Shown here piece after piece: positions 15,087 through 23,364 of a stretch of DNA of 25,668 nt. Under the pieces are notes generated by a model that saw nothing but the letters and a program-made list of their open reading frames with translations, was not told where the DNA came from and made no database searches. Origin of the DNA: Pseudomonadota bacterium (GTDB taxonomy: Bacteria; Pseudomonadota; Alphaproteobacteria; Rhizobiales; Beijerinckiaceae). The DNA lies in contig JAEXGT010000092.1 of NCBI GenBank assembly GCA_023450615.1, positions 1 through 25,668 of the forward strand, written 5' to 3'. Made by a program: the position numbers and the translations under genes. The number at the start of each line of letters is the position of its first letter. The first letter of the stretch is position 1.

Positions 15087-15794
15087 TCAGGTGTCGAGCC
15101 GCCAATCGATGGGCTCCAGCCCTTTCTCGGCAAGCCAGGCATTGGCGCGGCTGAAGGGCCGCGTGCCCTTGAAGTCGTTGAGGCGGTTGAGCGGGGAAGG
15201 GTGGCCCGCTTCGATCACGAGGTGCTTGGCCCGGTCCACGAGGTTCGCCCGCTTTCGCGCCGGTCCTCCCCAGAGCAGGAAGACCACGGCGGGCTGGCGC
15301 GCGGAGATCGCCGCGATGGCCTGATCCACCAGATCGGACCAGCCGAATTTCATATGCGCGCCGGATTGACCCGCCTCCACCGTAAGCGCGGTGTTGATGA
15401 GCAGCACGCCCTGCCTCGCCCATTTCGTCAGGTCGCCGGATTTCGGCATAGGCGCATCGAGATCGGCGGCCATCTCGGCGAGGATGGTGCGGAGCGATGC
15501 GGGCAGGCGGCGCGCGCCGCGATAGGAAAAGGCGAGACCGTGGGAATCGCCGGGGGTCGGGTAGGGGTCCTGGCCCAGGATGACCACCTTGACCCTGTCG
15601 AGGGGCGTCAGGGTCATGCTCGTGAACACCGTCTCCGGCGGGGGCAGCACCTGGCCGCCCGCCGCAATCACCGCATCGACCTTTCCGGCCACCCGCTCGG
15701 CGCTGCCGTCCCGGAAGAAGGGAAGATCGAGCCACGAGGCGGTCTGCCTGTTACGGCGAAACTCTGCGAGAGCCTGGGCGATGGGGCCGGTCAT
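15087..15794 (-). CDS. ung: Uracil-DNA glycosylase, family 1
   Basis: The 235-residue enzyme removes uracil from DNA and starts base excision repair. Motif A is GQDPYPTPGDSHGLAFS (residues 74-90) with catalytic D76 and Y78; the enterobacterial form reads GQDPYHGPGQAHGLCFS, so several positions differ, but the essential residues are kept. The uracil-recognition asparagine is in LLINTALTV (N134). The DNA-intercalation motif is HPSPLNRLNDFKGTRPFSRAN with catalytic H198. The ATG at 15794 is preceded by CGGAGG at nine bases. The gene lies 73 bp upstream of the aminotransferase gene on the same strand; cotranscription is possible but no functional link is evident. Confidence 0.95.
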   Translation of the reverse strand: MTGPIAQALAEFRRNRQTASWLDLPFFRDGSAERVAGKVDAVIAAGGQVLPPPETVFTSMTLTPLDRVKVVILGQDPYPTPGDSHGLAFSYRGARRLPASLRTILAEMAADLDAPMPKSGDLTKWARQGVLLINTALTVEAGQSGAHMKFGWSDLVDQAIAAISARQPAVVFLLWGGPARKRANLVDRAKHLVIEAGHPSPLNRLNDFKGTRPFSRANAWLAEKGLEPIDWRLDT

Positions 15795-15973
15795 GGGCGA
15801 TGCCTCCGGGAATGCATGCGCGGTCTCTAGCTCATGCGGCTGAAAATGGCATCACCCTGTGCCGGTGATTGAGGCGTCGGGGCAATCGACAGAATGTTAC
15901 TTCTGTGACACGTTTCGTCCTTAAGGCTCCCGGCACGGCCATGGGCGCCGCCTGAAATCGAGGACCTTTGACG

Positions 15974-17482
15974 ATGTTGAACAGCCGACCCTCCGCTGCC
16001 TTGCGCGCCGGTTTCCTTGGATTGTCCCTGCTTCTGTCCGGTACCGCGCTGGCGCAGGAAGCCGTGACCATCCGTTTCGTCCAGACCAACGACATCGACC
16101 GCATGTCGCCTGAAAAGGGCCGCGGCGGCTTCGCCAAGCTCGCCACCGTCGTCAAGGAGGAGAAGGCCAAGGGCAATGCCTTCTTCGTCCATGCGGGCGA
16201 CACCATCTCGCCCTCGCTGCTCTCGGGCTTCGACAAGGGCGCGCATGTGATCGACATCCTGAACCGCATGGGCGTCGATGCCATGACGCCGGGCAACCAT
16301 GAATTCGACCTCGGCGATGCGGTGTTCCGTGAGCGCCTGGCCGACGCCAAGTTCGACGTGCTCACCTCCAACATCGTCGATGGCGACGGCGCTCCCGCCA
16401 ACACCAAGCCCGAGAAGATCGTGGACGTGCAGGGCGTGAAGGTCGGCTTCTTCGGCCTCACCACCGAGGAGACGCCGATCGCCTCGAGCCCCGGCACCAT
16501 CAAGTTCTCCTCCACCATCGACGCGGCCCGCGCCAAGGCGAAGGACCTGCGCGCGAAGGGCGTCGATATCGTGGTGGCCGTCGCGCATACGCCGCTCGAA
16601 GTGGACATGATCATCGCCCGCTCCGCCGGCGTGGACCTGATCATCGGCGGCCATGACGAGCACCTGCTCGCCTTCTACGACGGCAAGGTGGCGCTCACCG
16701 AATCCGAGTCGCAGGCCAACTACGTGGTCATCACCGAGCTTTCCGTGAACAAGGCCACCAAGGACGGCAAGACCACGGTGAGCTGGTCCCCGAATTTCCG
16801 CATCGTCGACACCGCCTCGGTGAAGGCCGATCCCGAGATCGAGGCCGTGGTGAAGGGCTATGAGGACAAGCTCTCCAAGGAGCTCGACGTGGAGATCGGC
16901 GTGACGGAAACGCCGCTCGACAGCCGCCGCGCCACCGTGCGCGGAGGCGAGGCCGCCATGGGCAACCTCGTGGCTGATGCCCTAAGGGCAGCGGTCGGCG
17001 CCGATGTGGCCGTGACCAATGGCGGGGGACTGCGCGCCGACAAGGAATATCCGGCAGGCACCAAGCTGACCCGCCGTCACTTCCAGGCCGAAATGCCCTT
17101 CGGCAACACGACCGTCCTGATGGAGATCACCGGAGCCAAGCTGAAGGCCGGGCTTGAGAACGGCGTGAGCCAGGTGCGCGAGCTCGGCGGCCGGTTCCCG
17201 CAGGTTTCGGGCCTTACCTTCGAGGTCGACATGAAGGAGGTCCCTGGCAGCCGCATCAAGGCCGTGAAGGTCAACGGGCAGGATCTCGATCCCAACAAGA
17301 CCTACAAGCTCGCCACCAACGACTTCATGGCGCGCGGCGGCGACGGCTACAGCGCCTTCGCCGGTAACAAGAACCTGATCGACCCTTCCGCCAGCCAGCT
17401 CATGGCGAGCCAAGTGATCGATTATGTGACCAAGGCCGGAACGATTGCCCCGAAGGTCGAGGGGCGCATCGTCCTGCGCTGA
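15974..17482 (+). CDS. Secreted bifunctional metallophosphatase / 5'-nucleotidase (UshA family)
   Basis: The 502-residue protein has a Sec signal peptide (residues 1-27, ending GTALA before QEA) and should hydrolyse nucleotides or sugar nucleotides in the periplasm. The calcineurin-like domain shows D40 in QTNDIDRM, D76 in HAGD, N108-H109 in PGNHEFD, H205 in AHTPLE and H227 in GGHDEH as metal ligands. The usual histidine two residues after the first aspartate is replaced by D42. The C-terminal 5'-nucleotidase domain carries GNLVADALR, VTNGGGLRAD, FPQVSGLTFEVD and YKLATNDFMARGGDGY. The ATG at 15974 follows GAGGA at 11 bases; a TTG at 15968 is also in frame. Strong terminator downstream. Confidence 0.92.
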   Translation: MLNSRPSAALRAGFLGLSLLLSGTALAQEAVTIRFVQTNDIDRMSPEKGRGGFAKLATVVKEEKAKGNAFFVHAGDTISPSLLSGFDKGAHVIDILNRMGVDAMTPGNHEFDLGDAVFRERLADAKFDVLTSNIVDGDGAPANTKPEKIVDVQGVKVGFFGLTTEETPIASSPGTIKFSSTIDAARAKAKDLRAKGVDIVVAVAHTPLEVDMIIARSAGVDLIIGGHDEHLLAFYDGKVALTESESQANYVVITELSVNKATKDGKTTVSWSPNFRIVDTASVKADPEIEAVVKGYEDKLSKELDVEIGVTETPLDSRRATVRGGEAAMGNLVADALRAAVGADVAVTNGGGLRADKEYPAGTKLTRRHFQAEMPFGNTTVLMEITGAKLKAGLENGVSQVRELGGRFPQVSGLTFEVDMKEVPGSRIKAVKVNGQDLDPNKTYKLATNDFMARGGDGYSAFAGNKNLIDPSASQLMASQVIDYVTKAGTIAPKVEGRIVLR

Positions 17483-17501
17483 TCGAACGACCGGTTCATC
17501 G

Positions 17502-17538
17502 AGCACCGGGGCTCCATGAGTCCCGGTGCTTCCTTTTC
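17502..17538 (+). terminator. Intrinsic terminator after the 5'-nucleotidase gene
   Basis: AGCACCGGG (17502-17510) pairs with CCCGGTGCT (17522-17530). An inner CTC/GAG pair is continuous with it across a G-T wobble, leaving a CAT loop. TCCTTTTC follows. It lies 20 bp past the stop. A GTG at 17526 that could extend the next gene lies inside this structure and was rejected as a start. Confidence 0.88.
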
Positions 17539-17588
17539 AAGGGGAGGGAGGATTATATACCCCCTCCATCTTGCGCCGCCGCTGTGCC

Positions 17589-19856
17589 ATGGTTGCCGCC
17601 TTAGGGCGAATCGCAGCACCAACACGACCTGTTTCATTGCAATTTTCACCAAGACCAGAACATTCACGCCTGTCGAATAAGCGCCGCCACCAGCGGCTGG
17701 CGCGGGGCCGCCTGACCCTGATCATGGGCATGCTCGGCGTGGTCTTCATCCTCATCACTTTCGGCTATATCGCCTGGGAGCAGCGCAAGCGCCTGATCGA
17801 GCGCAATGAGCAGGAAATCGCCAACAACGCCTATTTCCTGGCGGATCATACGGCCCGCCTTTTAGATGCCACCGATCTGATCCTGAGGCAGGTTGCGGTG
17901 TCGCTCGGCGGCAGGAACTGGGATGAAATCGCGGCCTCCAAAGACCAGTGGCAGTACCTTACGACGATCAAGGAAACACTGCCTTATTTCGACAATCTCT
18001 GGCTCAACGACGCCACCGGCCGGCTGCGGATGACGACGATGGCCTTCCCGGCTCCGCCCGCGAACACGGCGGATAGGGACGCTTTCCGGGTTCAGGTGAG
18101 GTCTGACCAGGGCCTCTTCGTCGGCGAGCCCATCATCGGGCGGGTCACCAAGGAGCCGACCTTCATGATCAGCCGCCGCGTGACCGGCGAGAACAATGCC
18201 TTCAACGGCGTCGTGACGGCCACGGTGGCTCTGTCCTATTTCGAGACCTATTGGGGCAAGCTCCGCCTTCCGAAGGGCAGCCGGATCTCGCTGGTGCGCG
18301 CCATGGACGGCAAGATCATCGCGCAGCTTCCCCTGCCCGCCGACGGCTTGTCCTTTTTCCCGATCGACAGGGCTGCCCTCGACGCGGCGATCAGGGGCAA
18401 TCCCCTGGCAGGCCTCTATTCCTTCCAAAGCAACGGGCAGGACCGGACCGCGGCCTATCGTCGGGTCGGCGAGCGGCCGATCTACATCAATGTCAGCATC
18501 CCCAATAACGCCTATTGGGGGCCTTGGACCATCCAGATGAGGCTCTACGGAGCTTTCGCGCTGATTGCCCTGCTGGCGCTTGCCGCGCTGACATCCCTCG
18601 CGGCCCAGCAGTTCCGGGAGCAGGCGGCCAACGAGGCCTTCCTGCAAAAGGAGGTCGCGCTTCGCACCAGCGAGTTGCAGGCGGAAACGGCGGCGCTTGA
18701 AGTGCTCAACCGGACGGGCCGGGCGCTTGCGGCCGAGCTTGACGTGGATCGCCTCATCGAGAGCGTGGTCGAGGCGGCCGTGCTTCTCACCGGCGCGCAG
18801 GCGGGCGCCTATTTCTCCAACCGGGGCGATGCGGAAGACGGCGAGCAGCGCGCGGAGGATTATGGTCTCTATAATTCCGGCGGAGCGCGTACGGCGTTCG
18901 CGAAGCTCCCCAGCGATAAGATCTGCAGAGCCGTCTTCGAACAGGGCAGGGCGCTCCGATTCAGTGATATCGCCGAGGATCCCGAGTTCGGCGGTTCATC
19001 CGACGAAGCCCATGCCAACGACCGCGCGAGAGCCCGCAGCGTCATGGCCGTGCCGGTCTCTTCCCGCAACGGGCAGATCCAGGGCCTTCTGCTCTTCGCC
19101 CATGAGCGCGCGGGCGCGTTCACGGAGCGGTCCGAGCGCCTCGTGACCGGCCTCGCCGCGCAGGCCGCCGTCGCGCTCGAAAACGGACGCCTCTACAGCG
19201 AAGCGCAGCATGAGATCGAAGAGCGCAAGCAGGCGCAGAGCCAGCAATCCTTCCTCATCCGCGAACTGCATCACCGGGTAAAGAATACGCTGGCCACCGT
19301 GCAGGCGGTGGTGGGCGCCACGGCACGCTCGACCTCGAATATCGACGAATTCTACAAGGCCTTCGTGGGGCGCATCGTCTCGCTCGCCAACACCCATTCG
19401 CTTCTCACCGAAGCCCTGTGGCAGACGGCACCTCTGCGCGAGATCCTTGAAAAGGAACTCAAGCCCTACAACGATGCGCGGGGCGAGCGCATCACCCTTG
19501 AAGGCCCCAATGTCGAGTTGCCCTCCGAGATCGCGGTTCCCATCGGCATGGCCGTTCACGAGCTGACGACGAATGCCGCGAAATACGGCGCTCTCTCAGT
19601 TCGCAACGGCAAGGTTTCCGTGATCTGGAGCGTGCATGGCGAGGGCGATGAGAAAAGGCTCCTCATGACCTGGGAGGAAAGTGGCGGGCCCGCGGTCTCC
19701 CAGCCCGAGCGCCAGGGCTTCGGGTCCCGCCTCCTGCACCGCGTCCTAACCACGCAGCTCAATGCCAAGGTTCAGGTCGATTATGATCCGGCAGGCCTGC
19801 ACGTGGCCATCGATGCGCCGCTCAAGTCCACGGCCAATCTGAGCCCGCCGATCTGA
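17589..19856 (+). CDS. HWE-family sensor histidine kinase with PDC/Cache and GAF domains
   Basis: The protein of about 755 residues has two membrane helices, near residues 43-62 (LIMGMLGVVFILITFGYIAW) and 320-340, enclosing a periplasmic sensor region of roughly 255 residues with PDC/dCache features (DATDLILRQVAVSL; FMISRRVTGENNAFNGVV). A cytoplasmic GAF domain follows (ALAAELDVDRLIESVVEAAV to AAVALENGRLY). The phosphoacceptor is H562 in ELHHRVKNTLATVQAVV. The ATP-binding domain has E658 in ELTTNAAKYGALS, WEESGGP and GFGSRLL, all HWE-type marks. No response regulator gene is nearby, so it is an orphan kinase. HWE kinases often feed the alphaproteobacterial general stress response; that link is inference. 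The start is uncertain: ATG at 17589 has no clear ribosome-binding site. Confidence 0.88.
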   Translation: MVAALGRIAAPTRPVSLQFSPRPEHSRLSNKRRHQRLARGRLTLIMGMLGVVFILITFGYIAWEQRKRLIERNEQEIANNAYFLADHTARLLDATDLILRQVAVSLGGRNWDEIAASKDQWQYLTTIKETLPYFDNLWLNDATGRLRMTTMAFPAPPANTADRDAFRVQVRSDQGLFVGEPIIGRVTKEPTFMISRRVTGENNAFNGVVTATVALSYFETYWGKLRLPKGSRISLVRAMDGKIIAQLPLPADGLSFFPIDRAALDAAIRGNPLAGLYSFQSNGQDRTAAYRRVGERPIYINVSIPNNAYWGPWTIQMRLYGAFALIALLALAALTSLAAQQFREQAANEAFLQKEVALRTSELQAETAALEVLNRTGRALAAELDVDRLIESVVEAAVLLTGAQAGAYFSNRGDAEDGEQRAEDYGLYNSGGARTAFAKLPSDKICRAVFEQGRALRFSDIAEDPEFGGSSDEAHANDRARARSVMAVPVSSRNGQIQGLLLFAHERAGAFTERSERLVTGLAAQAAVALENGRLYSEAQHEIEERKQAQSQQSFLIRELHHRVKNTLATVQAVVGATARSTSNIDEFYKAFVGRIVSLANTHSLLTEALWQTAPLREILEKELKPYNDARGERITLEGPNVELPSEIAVPIGMAVHELTTNAAKYGALSVRNGKVSVIWSVHGEGDEKRLLMTWEESGGPAVSQPERQGFGSRLLHRVLTTQLNAKVQVDYDPAGLHVAIDAPLKSTANLSPPI

Positions 19857-19863
19857 GGCGGAC

Positions 19864-19877
19864 TTGACCCACGTCAA
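19864..19877 (+). promoter_or_regulatory. FNR/FixK-type binding site upstream of hemH
   Basis: TTGACCCACGTCAA fits the 14-bp TTGA-N6-TCAA pattern of the FNR/FixK/FnrL family exactly. It is centred 109 bp before the hemH start codon and 14 bp after the kinase stop. A class II promoter would place the transcript start about 41 bp downstream, near 19912, which leaves a 70-nt leader. A TATTTA at 19919-19924 with TTGGCG at 19895-19900 is another weak promoter candidate. Confidence 0.5.
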
Positions 19878-19979
19878 AGTGAAATACGAACACATTGGCG
19901 TAACGGACGAAAAGCCACTATTTAGAACGCATCAATGAGCAGGCCCCGCGCGAGAGCCTGCCGCCAAGGAAATTTATCG

Positions 19980-21041
19980 ATGAATGAACGTGTGAGCGTG
20001 ACCGGGTTGACCCCGGGCGTACGCCCGGTGGACCACCCGCCCGCGAGGTCTGGGCGGATCGGCGTGCTTCTGATGAACCTCGGAACGCCGGAGGGCACCT
20101 CCTACTGGCCCATGCGCCGCTATCTCAAAGAGTTCCTGTCCGACCGGCGCGTGATCGAGACGCCGCGGCTTCTGTGGTGGCCGATCCTCAACCTGATCAT
20201 CCTCAGCAAGCGTCCTGGACCGAAGGGGCGCGACTACGCCACGATCTGGAACAACGAGCTCGATGAAGGGCCGCTGAAGACCATAACCCGCAATCAGGCG
20301 GAGAAGGTGACCGCGCATCTGAAGAGCATCGCGGGCGACAAGATCACCGTCGATTGGGCCATGCGCTACGGCAAGCCGGAGGTGCGCGAGCGCATCCAGG
20401 CGCTGCTCGATCAGGGCTGCGACCGTATTCTGCTCGTGCCGCTCTATCCGCAATATGCGGCGGCAACGTCCGCCACCGCCTGCGATCAGGCGTTCCGCGC
20501 GCTCATGGACATGCGTTGGCAGCCGACCGTGCGCGTCTCGCCGCCCTATCACGACGATCCGGTCTATATCGAATCCGTCATCGCCTCGATGAAGCAGGAA
20601 CTCGCGAAGCTCACCTTCGAGCCCGAGGTGATCCTCGTCTCCTTCCACGGCGTGCCGAAGGAATACCTGCTCAAGGGCGATCCCTATTACTGCCAGTGCG
20701 TGAAGACATGGCGTCTGATGCGCGAGGCCTTCGGCTGGCCTGCGGACAAGTTCCGCATGAGCTTCCAGTCGCGGTTCGGCAAGGCGGAATGGCTCCAGCC
20801 CTACACGGACAAGACCGTGGAGGCGCTGGCCAAAAGCGGCGTGAAGCGCATGGCCATCGTCGCTCCCGGCTTCTCGGCGGATTGCCTGGAGACGCTGGAG
20901 GAACTCGACGGCGAGAATCGCGAGATCTTCATGCATAACGGCGGCGAGGAATTCGCCTATCTGCCGTGCCTCAACGACAGCGACGAGGGCATGCGCGTGA
21001 TCAACCACATCGTGGAGCGCGAGCTCCAGGGATGGATCTGA
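19980..21041 (+). CDS. hemH: Ferrochelatase
   Basis: The 353-residue enzyme inserts ferrous iron into protoporphyrin IX, the last step of protohaem synthesis. Diagnostic stretches are GVLLMNLGTPEG near the N-terminus, MRYGKP, VPLYPQYAAATSAT, the metal-site histidine H223 in LVSFHGVPKEY, the YYCQC region, SFQSRFGKAEWLQPYT, and the catalytic E304 in PGFSADCLETLEEL. The length fits proteobacterial HemH, with about 25 extra N-terminal residues. Start: the ATG at 19980 has AAGGA nine bases upstream; an ATG at 19935 would add 15 residues but lacks such a signal. An FNR/FixK-type box lies upstream, consistent with oxygen control of haem synthesis. A convergent alanyl-tRNA editing gene follows. Confidence 0.96.
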   Translation: MNERVSVTGLTPGVRPVDHPPARSGRIGVLLMNLGTPEGTSYWPMRRYLKEFLSDRRVIETPRLLWWPILNLIILSKRPGPKGRDYATIWNNELDEGPLKTITRNQAEKVTAHLKSIAGDKITVDWAMRYGKPEVRERIQALLDQGCDRILLVPLYPQYAAATSATACDQAFRALMDMRWQPTVRVSPPYHDDPVYIESVIASMKQELAKLTFEPEVILVSFHGVPKEYLLKGDPYYCQCVKTWRLMREAFGWPADKFRMSFQSRFGKAEWLQPYTDKTVEALAKSGVKRMAIVAPGFSADCLETLEELDGENREIFMHNGGEEFAYLPCLNDSDEGMRVINHIVERELQGWI

Positions 21042-21056
21042 TCCAGCGCATCGCAT

Positions 21057-21099
21057 GAAAAAGCGGCCCCGGCTTTTCGCCGGAAGCGATGCGCCGCTT
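21057..21099 (-). terminator. Terminator of the AlaX gene, possibly also acting on hemH
   Basis: On the minus strand AAGCGGC at 21099-21093 pairs with GCCGCTT at 21067-21061, with an inner CCGGC/GCCGG stem around GAAAA, followed by a T-run (complement of 21058-21062). A second, overlapping inverted repeat, GCGCATCGC (21047-21055) with GCGATGCGC (21086-21094), could fold on the plus-strand hemH transcript instead. Confidence 0.65.
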
Positions 21100-21815
21100 C
21101 AACTGACGAAACCGACGCGGATGCGCCGGTTCTGCTTGCCCTTGTTGTCGACCTTCAAAATGCGGACGGAGCGCGCCTGGCCTGTGGAGGAAAGGTGCGT
21201 TCCGCCACAGGCCTGCCGATCGAGGTCCGTGATCTCGACGATGCGCACCGATCCGTCTTCCTGCGGCGGCGGTGAAACGGATTTGCTGCGAAACGTTCCC
21301 GCTTCAGCCTTGGCGTCCACCCAAGGCATGTAAAAGGTGCGTATCGGCAGATCCTGGCGGATGACGTCGTTCATGGGAGCATCCAAGGCTCGCAGCCAAT
21401 CGGGATAAACTCCCGGCATGTCGAAATCGACGCGGAACGTGCCGTCTTCTCCCAGTTGCGCGCCGGTCAGCAACGCCCCGCCGAAATCCCGGTAGACGAT
21501 GCTGTTGAGGACATGCGCCATCGTGTGGAGTTCACACATGAGATGCCGGAACCCAGGTTCGACCTTGGCCAGGATCGTTCCTTGAACCATCACCGGTTCG
21601 GTCAGGATATGCCAGAGCCCTCTGCTGTCGGGCTCAAGCTTTTCGACCGTCGCAATCCCGCCGGACCATTCGATCACGCCCCTATCCGCAAGCTGCCCTC
21701 CGCCGCCAGGGAAAAAGGGCGATTGCGCCAGCAGAACGGCGCCCGGTCGCGCATCGAGCACCTGCTCTTCCAGCTCAAGCCGGTCGGGATGATCTTGGCA
21801 GAAATAGCGCGGCAT
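21099..21815 (-). CDS. Alanyl-tRNA editing protein, AlaX type
   Basis: The 238-residue free-standing editing protein should deacylate mischarged tRNA-Ala (serine or glycine on tRNA-Ala). It resembles the editing half of alanyl-tRNA synthetase: SPFFPGGGGQLADRG (residues 32-46), the zinc motif H97-x3-H101 in ELHTMAHVLN, and C203/H207 in QACGGTHLSSTGQ. The size falls within the AlaX-M/II range, with a beta-barrel N-terminal part. The ATG at 21815 lacks a strong ribosome-binding site. It converges on hemH (57 bp between them) and diverges from the SPFH gene. A TATAAT at 21831-21836 lies in the divergent gap, but no convincing -35 was found. Confidence 0.9.
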   Translation of the reverse strand: MPRYFCQDHPDRLELEEQVLDARPGAVLLAQSPFFPGGGGQLADRGVIEWSGGIATVEKLEPDSRGLWHILTEPVMVQGTILAKVEPGFRHLMCELHTMAHVLNSIVYRDFGGALLTGAQLGEDGTFRVDFDMPGVYPDWLRALDAPMNDVIRQDLPIRTFYMPWVDAKAEAGTFRSKSVSPPPQEDGSVRIVEITDLDRQACGGTHLSSTGQARSVRILKVDNKGKQNRRIRVGFVS

Positions 21816-21931
21816 GGTGGAGCTTTCAGTTATAATGATTGCAGAAGGACAGCCCTGAATGACGGCTCTAGGAGCTTTTGATCCTATCGGATAGCCTGCG
21901 GCTGCTGCAACTCCGTTACCTGAGGAAAGAA

Positions 21932-22918
21932 ATGCTGCTCGGTGGTTTTGATATTTTCGTGATCGTTCTCGTTCTCGTGGTCGTGGTCACGATCGCCATG
22001 GGCGTGAGGACGGTGCCTCAGGGCTATGCCTATACGGTGGAGCGCTTCGGACGTTACTCGCGCACGCTGACGCCGGGTCTCGGCCTCATCATTCCCTATA
22101 TGGAGCAGATCGGGAAGCGCGTGAATGTCATGGAGCAGGTGCTCGATATTCCGAGCCAGGAAGCCTTCACCCGCGACAATGCAGGCGTCACCATCGATGC
22201 GGCCGCGTTCTTCCAGGTGCTCGATCCTGCCCGCGCCTCCTACGAGGTTTCGGATCTGGGGCAGGCGCTTCTGGTTCTGACCATGACGAATATCCGCACG
22301 GTGGTTGGCTCCATGGATCTCGATCAGCTTCTTTCGCATCGCGACGAGATCAACGAGCGCCTGCTGCGCGTCATGGATGCAGCCGCCTCGCCCTGGGGCG
22401 CGAAGGTGACCCGCGTCGAGATCAAGGACATTCTCCCGCCGCAGGATCTTGCAGGCGCCATGGCGCGTCAGATGAAGGCCGAGCGCGAGAAACGCGCCGC
22501 CGTGCTTGAGGCCGAAGGATTGCGGCAGGCAGAGATTCTGCGTGCTGAAGGCGAGAAGCAGGCGCAGATTCTCTCGGCCGAGGGCCGCCGGGAAGCGGCT
22601 TTCCGCGATGCCGAGGCGCGCGAGCGTCTAGCGGAAGCCGAAGCGAAGGCGACATCCATGGTGAGCGATGCGATCACAAGCGGCGATCTCGCCGCCGCCA
22701 ACTTCATCGTGGCGGAGAAATACATCGACGCCATCCGTTCTCTGGCAACGGCGCCGAACCAGAAGGTGGTGATCGTGCCGATTGAAGCGGCGGGTCTCGC
22801 CGGCACGCTCGGCGGCATCGCGGAGCTCACGAAATCCGTGTTCGGCGGTGAGGGCGGCGCTGCTTCCAAAGCTCCTCGCAGCGTTCCTGCCGTCGCGAAA
22901 GCAACGGAGCGCCCATGA
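21932..22918 (+). CDS. SPFH/stomatin-like membrane protein (paraslipin, QmcA type)
   Basis: The 328-residue protein has one N-terminal membrane helix (residues 5-23, FDIFVIVLVLVVVVTIAMG) followed by the SPFH domain: VPQGYAYTVERFGRYSRTLTPGL, PYMEQIGKRVNVMEQVLDIP, AFTRDNAGVTIDAAAFFQV and VTRVEIKDILPPQDLAGAM. A charged Ala/Glu/Arg-rich helix (about 185-260, AEREKRAAVLEAEG and repeats) should form a coiled coil for oligomerisation. Such proteins build large membrane-bound rings linked to FtsH-type proteolysis. The start is the ATG at 21932 with GAGGA five bases before it; the frame is open to 21878. The stop overlaps the NfeD start (ATGA), the usual partnership. Confidence 0.93.
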   Translation: MLLGGFDIFVIVLVLVVVVTIAMGVRTVPQGYAYTVERFGRYSRTLTPGLGLIIPYMEQIGKRVNVMEQVLDIPSQEAFTRDNAGVTIDAAAFFQVLDPARASYEVSDLGQALLVLTMTNIRTVVGSMDLDQLLSHRDEINERLLRVMDAAASPWGAKVTRVEIKDILPPQDLAGAMARQMKAEREKRAAVLEAEGLRQAEILRAEGEKQAQILSAEGRREAAFRDAEARERLAEAEAKATSMVSDAITSGDLAAANFIVAEKYIDAIRSLATAPNQKVVIVPIEAAGLAGTLGGIAELTKSVFGGEGGAASKAPRSVPAVAKATERP

Positions 22919-23364
22919 TCCGCGATGCATTCCTCAGCCTTGGAGCGTGGAGCTGGATCATTCTCGGTCTGGTGCTGGTCGGCATCGAGCTGATAGCGCC
23001 CGGCATCTTCTTCCTCTGGCTGGGATTGGCCGCCATTGTGACCGGCCTGCTCGATGCGGTGCTCGATCTGTCCTGGCAGGCGGCTTTCATCGTCTTCGCG
23101 CTGCTCTCCGTCGCGGCGGTGGTTCTGGGGCGCTACGTCACGCGCTCCAATGATCAGGCCGAGACGCCTGCATCGCATCTCAATCAGCGCGGGCAGGCGC
23201 TCGTGGGCCGCGTGTTCACGCTGGAGACGCCGATCAAGGACGGGGAAGGGCGCATCCGTGTCGACGACAGCTCATGGCGCGTCACCGGTGCAGATCGGTT
23301 CGCAGGCGCCAAGGTCCGCGTCGTGCGCGTCGAAGGCTCGACCCTGGTGGTGGACGATCCTTAA
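22915..23364 (+). CDS. NfeD family membrane protein
   Basis: The 149-residue protein has two to three N-terminal hydrophobic segments (WSWIILGLVLVGIELIAPG, FFLWLGLAAIVTGLLDAV, AAFIVFALLSVAAVVLG) and a C-terminal OB-fold domain (GQALVGRVFTLETPIKDG to GSTLVVDDP). This is the short NfeD form without the ClpP-like protease domain. It starts inside the stop codon of the SPFH gene and should act as its membrane partner. Its TAA stop (23362-23364) overlaps the TAA of the convergent kdsD gene: the palindrome TTAA serves both. Confidence 0.92.
   Translation: MIRDAFLSLGAWSWIILGLVLVGIELIAPGIFFLWLGLAAIVTGLLDAVLDLSWQAAFIVFALLSVAAVVLGRYVTRSNDQAETPASHLNQRGQALVGRVFTLETPIKDGEGRIRVDDSSWRVTGADRFAGAKVRVVRVEGSTLVVDDP

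Noticed and set aside
13769..15154. A 461-codon plus-strand frame opposite the aminotransferase
   Set aside because: The minus-strand frame has all class I aminotransferase motifs; this one has none.
15895..15912. Possible Pho box before the metallophosphatase (TGTTACTTCTGTGACA)
   Set aside because: The two half-sites are spaced nine bases apart, not the eleven of a Pho box, and the first half matches poorly.
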